A DNA stretch of 64,000 bases from Salinicola halimionae (GTDB lineage: Bacteria > Pseudomonadota > Gammaproteobacteria > Pseudomonadales > Halomonadaceae). Shown here piece by piece: positions 29,225 through 37,889 of the stretch. The notes beneath the pieces were generated by a model. It did not search any database and was not told the DNA's origin. It worked only from the letters and a program-made list of their open reading frames with translations. A program made the translations under genes and the position numbers. The DNA lies in the NCBI RefSeq assembly GCF_003206065.1, contig NZ_PZJQ01000003.1:74099-138098 (forward strand), in the 5' to 3' direction. Numbering within the stretch: position 1 is the stretch's first letter; each line of letters opens with the position of its first letter.

Positions 29225-29251
29225 GACGGCCGGCCACGAAGGCCGGCCGTC
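29225..29251 (-). terminator. Terminator hairpin after htpG
   Basis: Perfect 11-bp stem GACGGCCGGCC / GGCCGGCCGTC with a five-base loop, 31 bases after the htpG stop. The T tract on the minus strand is short and interrupted, so efficiency is uncertain. Confidence 0.7.
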
Positions 29252-29281
29252 AAGGTTCAGAAACGGATCAGACGAAGGTGA

Positions 29282-31180
29282 TCAAGCACTTAGCAGCGCA
29301 TTGAGACGCTTGACGTAAGCCGCCGGATCGTCGAGATGACCACCCTCGGCAATAACGGCCTGATCGAGGAGAATGCGCGCCAGATCGTCGAAGTGACCCC
29401 CTTCGATGCTCTCGAGACGCGACACCAGTGCGTGCTCGGGATTGAGCTCTAGAATCGGCTTCACTTCCGGCATCGGTTGCCCGGCGGCTTCCATCATCCG
29501 CCGCATCTGGAAGCCCATCTCGTGTTCCGGCAGCACCACGCAGGCCGGCGAGTCGGTCAGTCGATGGGTCACCCGTACCTCCTGAACCTCGTCGCCCAAT
29601 GCTTGTTGCACGCGCTTGACCAGCCCTTCCTTGGACTTGGCGGTTTCCTCTTGAGCCTGCTTCTCGGCTTCGTCGGCCATATCGTCGAGTTCCAGATCGC
29701 CCTTGGCCACGTCGGCGAAGGACTTGCCGTCGAACTCGGTGAGATGGCTCATCAGCCACTCGTCGACTCGGTCATGCAACAGCAGAACTTCAATGCCTTT
29801 CTTGCGGAAGATCTCGAGGTGCGGGCTGTGGCTCGCGGCCTTGAACCCGTCAGCGACGATGTAATAGATCTTCTGCTGTCCTTCCTTCATGCGCTCGACG
29901 TATTCCGAAAGCGACTGATCCTGAGTCGTGCTGTCGGTATGCGTGGTCGAGAAGCGCAGCAGGCCGGAGATCTTGTCGCGGTTGGCGTAATCTTCCGCCG
30001 GCCCTTCCTTGAGCACATCACCGAAGGTGTTCCAGAAGGTCTGATAGGCTTCCTTGTCCTTCGACAATTTCTTGAGCATGTCCAGCGCACGCTTGGTCAA
30101 GGCGGACTTCATCGAATCCACCTGTGGCGACTTCTGCAGCAGCTCGCGGGACACATTCAGCGGCAGGTCCCGTGAATCCAGCACGCCCTTGATGAAGCGC
30201 AGATAAAGCGGCAGGAATGCTTCGGCATCGTCCATAATGAAGACGCGCTGAACATAAAGCTTGAGCCCACGCACCCCGTCACGCTGGTAGAGATCGAACG
30301 GTGCGCGCTCGGGAACGTAGAGCAGGCTGGTGTATTCGAGCTTGCCCTCGACCTTGTTATGGCTCCAGATCAACGGGTCGCTGAAGTCATGAGAGATGTG
30401 CTTGTAGAAAGCCTTGTATTCGTCATCGCCGATGTCGGCCTTGGGGCGAACCCACAGCGCGGTCGCTTCGTTGACGGTCTCCCAACTGACGGTCTCGCTG
30501 CCGTCGATCTCATTACCCTCTTCATCGTGCGCCTTTTCGACCTTTGGCATGCGCACCGGCACGTCGATATGGTCGGAGTACTTGCGTACCAGGTTCTTGA
30601 GACGGAACTCGTCGGCAAATTCCTTGGCGTCTTCCTTTAAATGCAGCACGATCTCGGTGCCGCGCTCAGGACGGTCGATATCGGCGATGGTGAATTCGCC
30701 CTCGCCCTTGGAACGCCACTCGATACCCTGGTCGCTACCGGCGCGGCGGGTACGTACCACCATTTCATCGGCAACGATGAAACCGGAGTAGAAACCGACA
30801 CCGAACTGACCAATCAGCTTGGCATCCTTCTGCTTCTCGCCGGAAAGCTGCTTGAGAAAGTCGGCCGTGCCGCTCTTGGCAATGGTGCCCAGATTCTGAA
30901 TGACTTCGTCACGATTCATGCCGATTCCGGTATCACGCACGGTCACCGTGCCTGCTTCGGCATCGTGTTCGATCTCGACACGGAGTTCGGCGTCGCCCGC
31001 GTAGAGCCCATCGTTCTCCAGCGCCTCATAACGTAGCTTGTCGCAGGCGTCCGCCGAGTTGGAAATAAGCTCGCGCAGAAAAATTTCCCGATTGGAGTAC
31101 AGGGAGTGGATCATCAAGTGGAGAAGCTGCTTGACTTCGGTCTGGAAGCCGAGAGTTTCTTCTTGAGTCGCAGTGGTCAT
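29282..31180 (-). CDS. htpG: Chaperone HtpG (bacterial Hsp90)
   Basis: ATP-dependent cytoplasmic chaperone. The GHKL ATPase domain is N-terminal ('[19 protein letters not shown]', '[23 protein letters not shown]', 'GQFGVGFYS'), followed by middle and dimerisation domains; 632 residues is typical. It is transcribed from a consensus sigma-32 promoter about 75-100 bases upstream, so heat-shock induction is expected. Single-gene transcript. Confidence 0.97.
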   Translation of the reverse strand: MTTATQEETLGFQTEVKQLLHLMIHSLYSNREIFLRELISNSADACDKLRYEALENDGLYAGDAELRVEIEHDAEAGTVTVRDTGIGMNRDEVIQNLGTIAKSGTADFLKQLSGEKQKDAKLIGQFGVGFYSGFIVADEMVVRTRRAGSDQGIEWRSKGEGEFTIADIDRPERGTEIVLHLKEDAKEFADEFRLKNLVRKYSDHIDVPVRMPKVEKAHDEEGNEIDGSETVSWETVNEATALWVRPKADIGDDEYKAFYKHISHDFSDPLIWSHNKVEGKLEYTSLLYVPERAPFDLYQRDGVRGLKLYVQRVFIMDDAEAFLPLYLRFIKGVLDSRDLPLNVSRELLQKSPQVDSMKSALTKRALDMLKKLSKDKEAYQTFWNTFGDVLKEGPAEDYANRDKISGLLRFSTTHTDSTTQDQSLSEYVERMKEGQQKIYYIVADGFKAASHSPHLEIFRKKGIEVLLLHDRVDEWLMSHLTEFDGKSFADVAKGDLELDDMADEAEKQAQEETAKSKEGLVKRVQQALGDEVQEVRVTHRLTDSPACVVLPEHEMGFQMRRMMEAAGQPMPEVKPILELNPEHALVSRLESIEGGHFDDLARILLDQAVIAEGGHLDDPAAYVKRLNALLSA

Positions 31181-31253
31181 TGATGGGCCTCTTGACGCTA
31201 GTACGTAATGAATACGAAACGGAATAAACCGAATGCAATAAGGATGTTCAGCG

Positions 31254-31281
31254 ATATGGGGCTGGCTGATGCCATTTCAAG
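31254..31281 (-). promoter_or_regulatory. Sigma-32 (heat shock) promoter of htpG
   Basis: Minus strand: CTTGAAA (31281-31275), a 13-base spacer, then CCCCATAT (31261-31254). Both boxes match the RpoH consensus exactly. Expected start point near 31247, giving a 5' leader of about 65 bases. Confidence 0.92.
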
Positions 31282-31317
31282 CCCGTACTTTTCAAACTCG
31301 TTTGTTCAACAAGTCAT

Positions 31318-31656
31318 TTAGTCGGCGACGACATCCTGGTCGTCGTCGATACCTTTCCAGCGGCGGTAGTCGCCCATTGCGCGGTCGACTCGGGTCAGCA
31401 GCCAGCCCACGATGAAGACGTCATCGACTAGACCGATGATCATCAGAAAATCGGGGATCAGATCCAGCGGCGATACCAGATAGACGAAAGCCAGCGCCAT
31501 CCAACCGAAGGCTGCCCAAGGGATCGGCCGATAGCGTCCCCGGAACACATCCATGGACATCGGCCCGAAAACCCGAAAAGCTCGCCCGATACGAGCCAAG
31601 GCGCCACCGCGCTGCTTGAGTCGGGAAAACTGTGTCACAAAACGCCAAGGGTTCAT
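31318..31656 (-). CDS. YkvA family (DUF1232) small membrane protein
   Basis: 112-residue protein of unknown function with the DUF1232 core 'YLVSPLDLIPDFLMIIGLVDDVFIVGWLL', two hydrophobic segments and a short acidic C-terminal tail. It lies upstream of htpG in the same direction; htpG has its own heat-shock promoter in the gap, so co-regulation is not required. Confidence 0.85.
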   Translation of the reverse strand: MNPWRFVTQFSRLKQRGGALARIGRAFRVFGPMSMDVFRGRYRPIPWAAFGWMALAFVYLVSPLDLIPDFLMIIGLVDDVFIVGWLLTRVDRAMGDYRRWKGIDDDQDVVAD

Positions 31657-32050
31657 GAGGGACCTCCGATGAGGATGTTAGGCGCAGAAACATTCGATCG
31701 ACATCGACCTGAAGCTTAAATGGTCACGATGCGCGCCAGATTCAACGTTACCGTCACGAAAGATCGTTCAGATCGACGCGTCGGGACGCCGCCAAGAGTC
31801 ACGCTCAAGGACGACGTCATCCAGCCGTCTTAAAATCTTCGCTACCAGACACTACCCAAGCCGGCCACCATCGGCGACGATGGGCGCTGAGTCGACCTCC
31901 CATGCAACATCTGAGTCGACATCCGATGAGTCGACGTCGCTTCGAGGCGCGTTACGATGGCAGCCCCCTCCGTGACGCAGTCTTGCCAAGAGCGCGATCT
32001 GTACAAGCACGCGCTTCGTAGAACAGCGCTTCGAGAAAGAGAGAGACCCA
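31657..32050. other. Intergenic region upstream of slt
   Basis: Divergent control region for the YkvA-like gene (minus) and slt (plus). It carries three direct copies of TGAGTCGAC (31888, 31912, 31927). No coding sequence or clear promoter consensus was seen. Confidence 0.5.
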
Positions 32051-34024
32051 ATGCCCGCATTGCCTATCCGCAGACGTTGGTTGAGCTGGTGCCTGGCAGG
32101 CGCCATGGGAGTGAGCGCCTCGGCCAGCGCGGCCGTCCCATCCAGTGTGAACACCAGTAACGATCAAGTCATGAAGCAGGCTCTGGATGCCGCTCGCGAC
32201 CGCCGTTGGGGGGATATCAATCAGCCCGCCATTCAGAATCACGTGCTGGCCGGTTACGTCGAATACCATCGACTCCGCGCCCGGCTTTCCACCGCCTCGG
32301 CGGCAGAGATCAACGACTTCATCGTGCGTTACGGTGACTCTCCGCTCGCCGACTGGATGCGTGGCGCGGCTCAGACTCAATTTGGCAAGCTGGGACGCTT
32401 CGAAGATCTGCTGGCCATCAGCGATGGAGAGCCCTCCAGCACCATTCGTCAGTGTTATTACTATACCGCGCTGCTCGACAAAGACCCTGCTCAGGCTGCC
32501 GCGGGCGGCGAAGCACTATGGCATGTCGGCGCGTCGCAGCCCACGGCCTGCGACGCCCTGTTCTCGACGCTCGAAGACCGCGGCGTATTGACCGATGAAG
32601 ACACCTGGGAACGCATGATGCTGGCCTGGGAAAACGGACAGAGTGGGCTGGTTACCTATCTCGAGCGTGGTCTCGGTGATTCCTGGCAGCGAGCGCTCGA
32701 CAGCTTCGATCATGTCCGGGGCAATTATACGGCCGTCACCCAGGTCCCGTTGGATCTTGGCCCTCACGGCGAGGCCAGCGGCGCATTGATCACTGCCGCG
32801 ATGCACGGCCTGACCCGCGCAGACACCGAAGCTTCACTTGAGGCATGGCGCAAGATTTCATCTCACATCTCACTCACTGAAGACCAGCGCGATCGGATCG
32901 AGCATGACTTGGCGTTTTATTCGATGGTTCGCGATGTCGGTAATAACCAGGGCTGGGTCGACGCGACCCTACCGCGCTTGGCAGATGCCGATTTGATCGA
33001 ACTCCGGATTCGCAATGCGGTCACCGAGGGTAACTGGGGCAACGTCGCCCGTTGGAGCGAAGCGCTGCCGCCGGATGTGCGCGCCGAGGCGCACTGGCAG
33101 TATTGGCTCGGCCGCGCGAGCGAGGCGATGGGCAACGACGCCAAGGCCCACCAGGCTTACCAATTGGCCGCCAGGGATCGCAGCTTCTTTGGCTTTGCTG
33201 CCGCCGATCGCCTAGGGCAGCCCTATCAATTGCAGATGGCCAATACTGACGTCACTACGCTTCAGCGAGAGCTGACGGGCATGCTGCCCGTGGTACAGCG
33301 TACCGAGGCGTTGATGCGGATCGGCGAAGAGGGGCTTGCGCGCAGCGAATGGTACACCGCTGCCGCCCGCGACACGCCAGCTCAGGCCGAAGCGCTGGCA
33401 GATTACGCCATTCGTCAGGGCTGGTACGGCATGGCGATCCAGACCACTATCGCCGCCAAACAGTGGGATGCCCTACCATGGCGGTTCCCGGCCGCCTACC
33501 GTGATTCGTTCCTTAAATGGGGCGAAACCAACCAGGTCGATCCCTACTTGCTAATGGGTATCGCGCGGCGCGAGAGCGCTTTCAACCCCTTTGCCGCGTC
33601 ACCGGTCGGTGCCCGAGGTCTAATGCAACTGATGCCCGGCACTGCCGATCATGTCGCTCGAGGGCTCGGGATCAGTGCCCCCAGCATGGCGGAATTGTTC
33701 GAGCCTCAGATAAACATTCGTCTCGGCAGCACCTATATTCGCTCGATGCTGGAGCGCTACCGCGGCAATCGAATTGCCGCAACGGCGGCCTACAACGCCG
33801 GCCCTCAGCGGGTGGATCGCTGGCTGACCTCCGCACCACCCGAGTTCGATCGTTTCGTCGAAAGCATTCCGTTCCGCGAGACTCGCGACTACGTGCAGGC
33901 GGTGCTGGCATACCGGGTGATTTTCGAAAGCCTCGCCAAGCAAGGCGACACCCAAGGCGTCGCCATGCTGTCTTCGGCCGAGCGCCAAGGTAACTACGAT
34001 CCTACGCTGATCGCACGTAACTGA
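32051..34024 (+). CDS. slt: Soluble lytic murein transglycosylase (Slt70-like)
   Basis: Periplasmic exo-lytic transglycosylase that cleaves the MurNAc-GlcNAc bond to form 1,6-anhydro products. A signal peptide ('RRWLSWCLAGAMGVSASASA') is followed by the alpha-helical U and L superhelix domains and a C-terminal goose-lysozyme-like domain with catalytic Glu508 in 'ARRESAFNPFA', then 'GLMQLMPGTA' and 'AAYNAGPQRVDRWL'. 657 residues, close to E. coli Slt70. Convergent with exoD across a strong shared terminator. Confidence 0.94.
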   Translation: MPALPIRRRWLSWCLAGAMGVSASASAAVPSSVNTSNDQVMKQALDAARDRRWGDINQPAIQNHVLAGYVEYHRLRARLSTASAAEINDFIVRYGDSPLADWMRGAAQTQFGKLGRFEDLLAISDGEPSSTIRQCYYYTALLDKDPAQAAAGGEALWHVGASQPTACDALFSTLEDRGVLTDEDTWERMMLAWENGQSGLVTYLERGLGDSWQRALDSFDHVRGNYTAVTQVPLDLGPHGEASGALITAAMHGLTRADTEASLEAWRKISSHISLTEDQRDRIEHDLAFYSMVRDVGNNQGWVDATLPRLADADLIELRIRNAVTEGNWGNVARWSEALPPDVRAEAHWQYWLGRASEAMGNDAKAHQAYQLAARDRSFFGFAAADRLGQPYQLQMANTDVTTLQRELTGMLPVVQRTEALMRIGEEGLARSEWYTAAARDTPAQAEALADYAIRQGWYGMAIQTTIAAKQWDALPWRFPAAYRDSFLKWGETNQVDPYLLMGIARRESAFNPFAASPVGARGLMQLMPGTADHVARGLGISAPSMAELFEPQINIRLGSTYIRSMLERYRGNRIAATAAYNAGPQRVDRWLTSAPPEFDRFVESIPFRETRDYVQAVLAYRVIFESLAKQGDTQGVAMLSSAERQGNYDPTLIARN

Positions 34025-34055
34025 GGCTAGGCCTTACCCCAGCCCTTTGCGACAG

Positions 34056-34121
34056 CAAAACGCCCCGGCCGTCCAGGAATCAGCTCAACTGATTCGTTTA
34101 GGACAGGGCCGGGGCGTTTTT
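34056..34121. terminator. Bidirectional terminator between slt and exoD
   Basis: Outer stem AAAACGCCCCGGCC / GGCCGGGGCGTTTT flanked by A and T tracts, enclosing a second hairpin AATCAG-CTCAA-CTGATT. Unusually long but clearly symmetrical, and placed between convergent genes. Confidence 0.88.
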
Positions 34122-34158
34122 CGATGAGACTCGAGAGTCACGGGATTGATGAGTCGAT

Positions 34159-34737
34159 CTATAACAACCAGATACCGATGCCGGCTCCCCCCCCTAGCGT
34201 GACGCCGAGCCCCATCAGCATCATCAGGCCGTCCCCCGCCGTCAGCCCCAACGCCATGATCGCGATCGCCAGCGCCGGTATGGCTGCCGCGAACGGCAGC
34301 AGTTCCAGCGGGATCATTCCCAATCCGAGTACGACCATCAGCAGGGCAAGCAGACGCTGAGTGACATCTCCTATCAGCCAGCGCAGCCGAGGCTGCAGAA
34401 AGCGATCGATGCGACGCGTCCAGGGTTTGGCCCGTTGTGTGACACGGTGCCAGCGGTCATGACTGACGCCCCGTTCACCCAACACTTTGGGAAGCCATGG
34501 ACTCTTGCGCCCGAACACCAGTTGAATCGCCATCAACGCGATGAAGATACCGCAGGCGCTGGGCACTCCCGGCACGCCGCCGGTTGGCAACAACGCGATC
34601 AAGGCCGGTAACAGCACTACCGGCCCGAATCCCCGGGCATTGAAGGTATCGATGATATCCTGCAGCGTGATCGTGTCGTCCGCGACCTGGCGGTCGAGCG
34701 TTTCGAAGATATCGGTAAGCTTCATTCGCTCCGACAT
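34159..34737 (-). CDS. ExoD family exopolysaccharide synthesis protein
   Basis: 192-residue membrane protein of the ExoD family, named after a Rhizobium gene affecting exopolysaccharide and alkali tolerance; its molecular role is not established. Family features are 'ARGFGPVVLLPALIALLPTGGVPGVPS' and the hydrophobic C-terminal half with several helices. The start has an ideal ribosome site, AAGGAGGTGA, six bases before the ATG. A 12-bp tandem repeat lies directly upstream of that site. Confidence 0.88.
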   Translation of the reverse strand: MSERMKLTDIFETLDRQVADDTITLQDIIDTFNARGFGPVVLLPALIALLPTGGVPGVPSACGIFIALMAIQLVFGRKSPWLPKVLGERGVSHDRWHRVTQRAKPWTRRIDRFLQPRLRWLIGDVTQRLLALLMVVLGLGMIPLELLPFAAAIPALAIAIMALGLTAGDGLMMLMGLGVTLGGGAGIGIWLL

Positions 34738-34750
34738 GCGTCACCTCCTT

Positions 34751-34786
34751 GTGACATCGTCTGTGGCATCGTCCGTGACATCGCCC
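34751..34786 (-). repeat. 12-bp tandem repeat x3 just upstream of the exoD ribosome site
   Basis: GTGACATCGTCT, GTGGCATCGTCC and GTGACATCGCCC follow each other without spacers (plus strand orientation), each pair differing at two to four positions. The array ends 13 bases before the exoD ATG, directly abutting the Shine-Dalgarno sequence. Confidence 0.7.
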
Positions 34787-34889
34787 TATGCCCCTTTGAC
34801 GTGGCGCTATGACATTCTCCCCGCCCCGGAACATCGAATGTTGACTCCGGACGGGCTTCCGCAAGCTCTGCGAGAGCCGTTGATCCACG

Positions 34890-35306
34890 CTACAGCCCGC
34901 GCCGCGCGTGTTTGAGCGAAATCTGATCATTGAGCGTCCAGAAATCGTAGAGCACCCCGACCAGGAACAGACCACCGGTGAACAGGTAGATCAATCCTGT
35001 AATCCATTTTCCCATGTACATCCGATGAACACCGAATACTCCCAGGAATGTCAGCAGGATCCAGCCCAACGTGTAGCTGATCGGTCCGGCTCGAAAGCGT
35101 AGGTCCGCCTGCCGATCCATGCTTGGAATGAGGAACAGATCGATCAGCCAGCCGATCCCGAATAACCCCAATGTCAGAAACCACAGCGTCCCGGTAACGG
35201 GTTTACCGTAGTAAAAGCGATGGGCTCCGGTAAATCCGAAGATCCACAATAGATAACCGATGACCTTGCTGTGGGTGTCGTTGAGACTGATTTCGCGTTG
35301 CACCAC
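34890..35306 (-). CDS. TM2 domain membrane protein
   Basis: Small membrane protein with two consecutive TM2-like units: 'GYLLWIFGFTGAHRFYYGKP' with 'GIGWLIDLFLIP', then 'FLGVFGVHRMYMGKWITG' with 'GVLYDFWTLN'. Function unknown. All candidate starts are GTG; I choose 35306 because AGGAG lies eight bases before it, whereas the GTG at 35315 overlaps that ribosome site. Confidence 0.82.
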   Translation of the reverse strand: MVQREISLNDTHSKVIGYLLWIFGFTGAHRFYYGKPVTGTLWFLTLGLFGIGWLIDLFLIPSMDRQADLRFRAGPISYTLGWILLTFLGVFGVHRMYMGKWITGLIYLFTGGLFLVGVLYDFWTLNDQISLKHARRGL

Positions 35307-35315
35307 GCACGTCAC

Positions 35316-35852
35316 TCCTGACTTGTCCGATGAATAAAACGGGCGGCACTCGCCGATCGAGGCCGCCCTTTTCGAGGTGAGCGATAGCTTACCCGAGACA
35401 CCTGCCCTGACGCATGCCTGATCATGACGTCAGAATGGAAACATTCACTGTCCGTGTGACGAAATCCGCGAATCGCGCCGCGTCACTACCGGGAAGGCGT
35501 CAATTGTGACAGGGATATATCAATCTTCTTAAAAAGAGTTAATAAAACCATACTGCATGACGCGATCAGCCCGAAAAATCGGCTCGAACGACTATAGACG
35601 CGCGCAAAATTTCCCACTATGGTTCGAAAGCGGGGTATGGAAAACGGCTCTATCAAAGTCAAGACGCTTGCGCTTGCCCAGGTATGGCCACCAATGCAAC
35701 ATTCGTTGCGTAGGTTTGCAGGTAGAATGTCGTCGGTTGTTAGTCGATTTCGTCCAACTCCTAGTGCGCATTCCCCCCTAGCCTGACCACGCGTTTCGGG
35801 CATCCCCCCGGGAGGCTCGGGTACATCACTATGCAAGTTAAGGATATCGACA
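35316..35852. other. Long intergenic region between the TM2 gene and csp
   Basis: About 540 bases without a credible gene. The right part should hold the csp promoter and its long leader, a usual feature of cold shock genes; I could not fix a promoter. The left part carries an orphan terminator-like hairpin (35341-35372). A 133-codon minus-strand frame (35486-35887) runs into csp and has no recognisable sequence. Confidence 0.55.
35341..35372. terminator. Orphan terminator-like hairpin
   Basis: GGGCGGC pairs with GCCGCCC, followed by TTTT on the plus strand and by GTTTTATT on the minus strand. It lies upstream of the TM2 gene start, where no known transcript should end. Confidence 0.5.
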
Positions 35853-36059
35853 ATGGCAACTGGCACTGTCAAATGGTTTAACGACACTAAAGGCTACGGC
35901 TTCATCTCCCCAGACGACGGCGGCGATGATCTGTTCGCGCACTTCTCCGAAATTCAGGCAGACGGCTTCAAGACTCTGCAGGACGGCCAGAAGGTTACCT
36001 TCGACGTCACGCAGGGTAAAAAAGGCCTTCAAGCCGCCAACATCAAGGTATCTGGCTAG
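35853..36059 (+). CDS. Cold shock protein, CspA family
   Basis: 68-residue single-stranded nucleic acid-binding OB-fold protein acting as an RNA chaperone. RNP1 '[11 protein letters not shown]' and RNP2 'DLFAHFSEI' are intact. AAGGA lies eight bases before the ATG. Monocistronic, with a strong terminator about 60 bases downstream. Cold induction cannot be told from this sequence; some family members are constitutive. Confidence 0.96.
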   Translation: MATGTVKWFNDTKGYGFISPDDGGDDLFAHFSEIQADGFKTLQDGQKVTFDVTQGKKGLQAANIKVSG

Positions 36060-36118
36060 TCCCAGTCAATGGTCACAGACGCCGGGACTTCGGCCCCGTC
36101 GCCCGACCGCCTTGAACA

Positions 36119-36143
36119 AAGCCCACCTCTCGGTGGGCTTTTT
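36119..36143 (+). terminator. Rho-independent terminator of csp
   Basis: Stem AAGCCCACC / GGTGGGCTT with a TCTC loop and a run of five T. Confidence 0.93.
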
Positions 36144-36200
36144 AGTGCGCAATCCAGCGACGCTCAAACCAACAAGTTCGCTGCGTTCCGGCGACTCGGC

Positions 36201-36641
36201 TCAAGGCTCGCCGATGTCCTCGTTCCAGACGTCCGGGTAGGCCGCGATGAACTGCGTCATCAGTTCCCGACAGGTAGAGTCATCGAGAACCTCGATCTCG
36301 ACACCGCGCTCGCGCAATAGTGCCTCTTCCCCCAGGAAAGTGCGGTTCTCGCCAATGACTATTCTGGGGATGCCATACAGGAGAATCGCCCCGCTACACA
36401 TCGAACATGGCGACAGCGTGGTGTAGAGCACCGAATCACGGTAAATCGAGGCAGATAGTCGACCGGCGTCTTCCAGGGCATCCATCTCCCCGTGCAGAAT
36501 GGCGCTGCCCTTTTGCTGGCGCTGATTGTGCCCACGACCAATGATCTCGCCTTGGTGCACCAGAACCGAACCAATCGGAACGCCACCGTTGTCGAGACTG
36601 CGTCTTGCCTGATCGATAGCAGCCTGCATGAATTCGTCCAT
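36201..36641 (-). CDS. Nucleoside/cytosine deaminase of the yeast Fcy1 type
   Basis: Zinc-dependent deaminase with the HxE (His50-Glu52) and PCxxC (Cys79, Cys82) motifs. The flanking sequence is closer to fungal cytosine deaminase than to bacterial tRNA-adenosine or guanine deaminases: 'LYTTLSPCSMCSGAILLYGIPR', 'VIGENRTFLG' and the C-terminal '...WNEDIGE'. It would convert cytosine to uracil, a job done in E. coli by the unrelated CodA. 146 residues. GAAGGAGG gives a strong ribosome site, and a 14-bp tandem repeat lies just upstream. Confidence 0.82.
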   Translation of the reverse strand: MDEFMQAAIDQARRSLDNGGVPIGSVLVHQGEIIGRGHNQRQQKGSAILHGEMDALEDAGRLSASIYRDSVLYTTLSPCSMCSGAILLYGIPRIVIGENRTFLGEEALLRERGVEIEVLDDSTCRELMTQFIAAYPDVWNEDIGEP

Positions 36642-36662
36642 TCAAGCCTCCTTCTCCATTCA

Positions 36663-36704
36663 CTCGCCGGTCTGTGCTTGCCGGTGTGTTCTCGCCGATC
36701 AGGG
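36663..36704 (-). repeat. 14-bp tandem repeat x3 upstream of the cytosine deaminase
   Basis: CTCGCCGGTCTGTG, CTTGCCGGTGTGTT and CTCGCCGATCAGGG stand end to end (plus strand orientation), with copies 2 and 3 each differing from the first at three positions. The array ends 21 bases before the ATG, immediately upstream of the ribosome site. Confidence 0.6.
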
Positions 36705-36729
36705 CTTCCACCCTTTTAAGCGCTGGTGA

Positions 36730-37653
36730 TCATTCGGACTGATGCAATAAAGGGCAGTTCTCCGGCACCACCAACGGCAGCGCATCACGATCCAGCGACG
36801 CACGGAAATGCTCGTAGCGCCGCGGTTCACCGTCGAGATTCAAGGGAAAAGCCCCATCACTGTCGAACTCGACCCAAGGCACGCGCAGATAGCGTACGAA
36901 CTCACCGTCCTGCGGCAGATTTTCGAGTTCGTCGATGATCCGCTTTAGATCGCCCAGCGAGTTGAAATGACGTACAAACAATAACTCGAGCAGACCATCG
37001 TCCAATCTGGCGGAAGGCGCCAGACGCTGACCACCCCCAGCCTGAGAACCATTGCCGATCGCCAGCATGAACAAAGGAACTCGTGCCTCACCGTCCGGCC
37101 AGCGCATATGTCCTTCGTAGGGTTGGTAATTCCATGCTTTCAGCATGCCCATCAGGGAATAGGCGCCTCCCCCCAGAAGTCGCTTGAGCCCTACCGGCGT
37201 CGAAGTAGTGATCTCAGCCCCGAAGCCGCCGGATGCCACATTGATAAAGGCTTCGTCATCGAGCTTGCCGACATCCACCTGGCGAATGGAGCCCGTCAGT
37301 GCCAACTCGAGCGCGTCCCGCGGCGCCATCGGCACGTTCAGCCCGTTGGCAAAGTCATTGGCGCTTCCCAATGGCAAAACGCCTAATGCCGGACGCTGGT
37401 CGGGGAGCTGGCGCATCAGTCCTGCGACGATTTCGTTGATCGATCCATCGCCGCCACCGGCGACGATTCGCGTCGCCCCGGCTGCGACGGCATTATCGAC
37501 CAGCCAATCCCCATCACCGCCCTCCCAGGTCACACGAACCTGGAGATCGTGTCCCTGACGGCGCATAGACTCGACCGCCTGCCGGATTTCCGGCTGCTGC
37601 GCCGATTTACCGTTTAGAATCAACCATGTGCTGTCCTTGCCATGACTGGCCAT
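36730..37653 (-). CDS. yegS: Lipid kinase YegS (diacylglycerol kinase catalytic domain)
   Basis: Cytoplasmic lipid kinase of the DAGK_cat superfamily; E. coli YegS phosphorylates phosphatidylglycerol in vitro. 'LILNGK' at the N terminus, the nucleotide loop 'VAGGGDGSINEIVAGL' (about residues 63-78), 'LPLGSANDFANGL', and C-terminal 'LNLDGEP' fit the family. 307 residues. Downstream of no clear partner; the deaminase gene follows after 88 bases. Confidence 0.9.
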   Translation of the reverse strand: MASHGKDSTWLILNGKSAQQPEIRQAVESMRRQGHDLQVRVTWEGGDGDWLVDNAVAAGATRIVAGGGDGSINEIVAGLMRQLPDQRPALGVLPLGSANDFANGLNVPMAPRDALELALTGSIRQVDVGKLDDEAFINVASGGFGAEITTSTPVGLKRLLGGGAYSLMGMLKAWNYQPYEGHMRWPDGEARVPLFMLAIGNGSQAGGGQRLAPSARLDDGLLELLFVRHFNSLGDLKRIIDELENLPQDGEFVRYLRVPWVEFDSDGAFPLNLDGEPRRYEHFRASLDRDALPLVVPENCPLLHQSE

Positions 37654-37889
37654 ACCAATCGCTTCCTTTCCTGGGCCCGACCAATTACCGACGTCGTGCC
37701 ATGATCTTCCACGGCTTCGTTGCCGCCAACCGTCTCATTCTAGCGTGTTCCGCCCATGTCGTTTTCGAGCCCGTTAAACCGCACTCTAACGCAGCACTGG
37801 TCTATCCGACGTCTCGACGAAAGACCTACGTTCGTGCAAGGCGATGAGGCTGTGACACTCGCCATACTGAATCTTTCCATCGACGGTGA

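Noticed and set aside
35486-35887. 133-codon minus-strand frame overlapping csp
   Set aside because: Overlaps the start of csp antisense, no ribosome site and no recognisable sequence.
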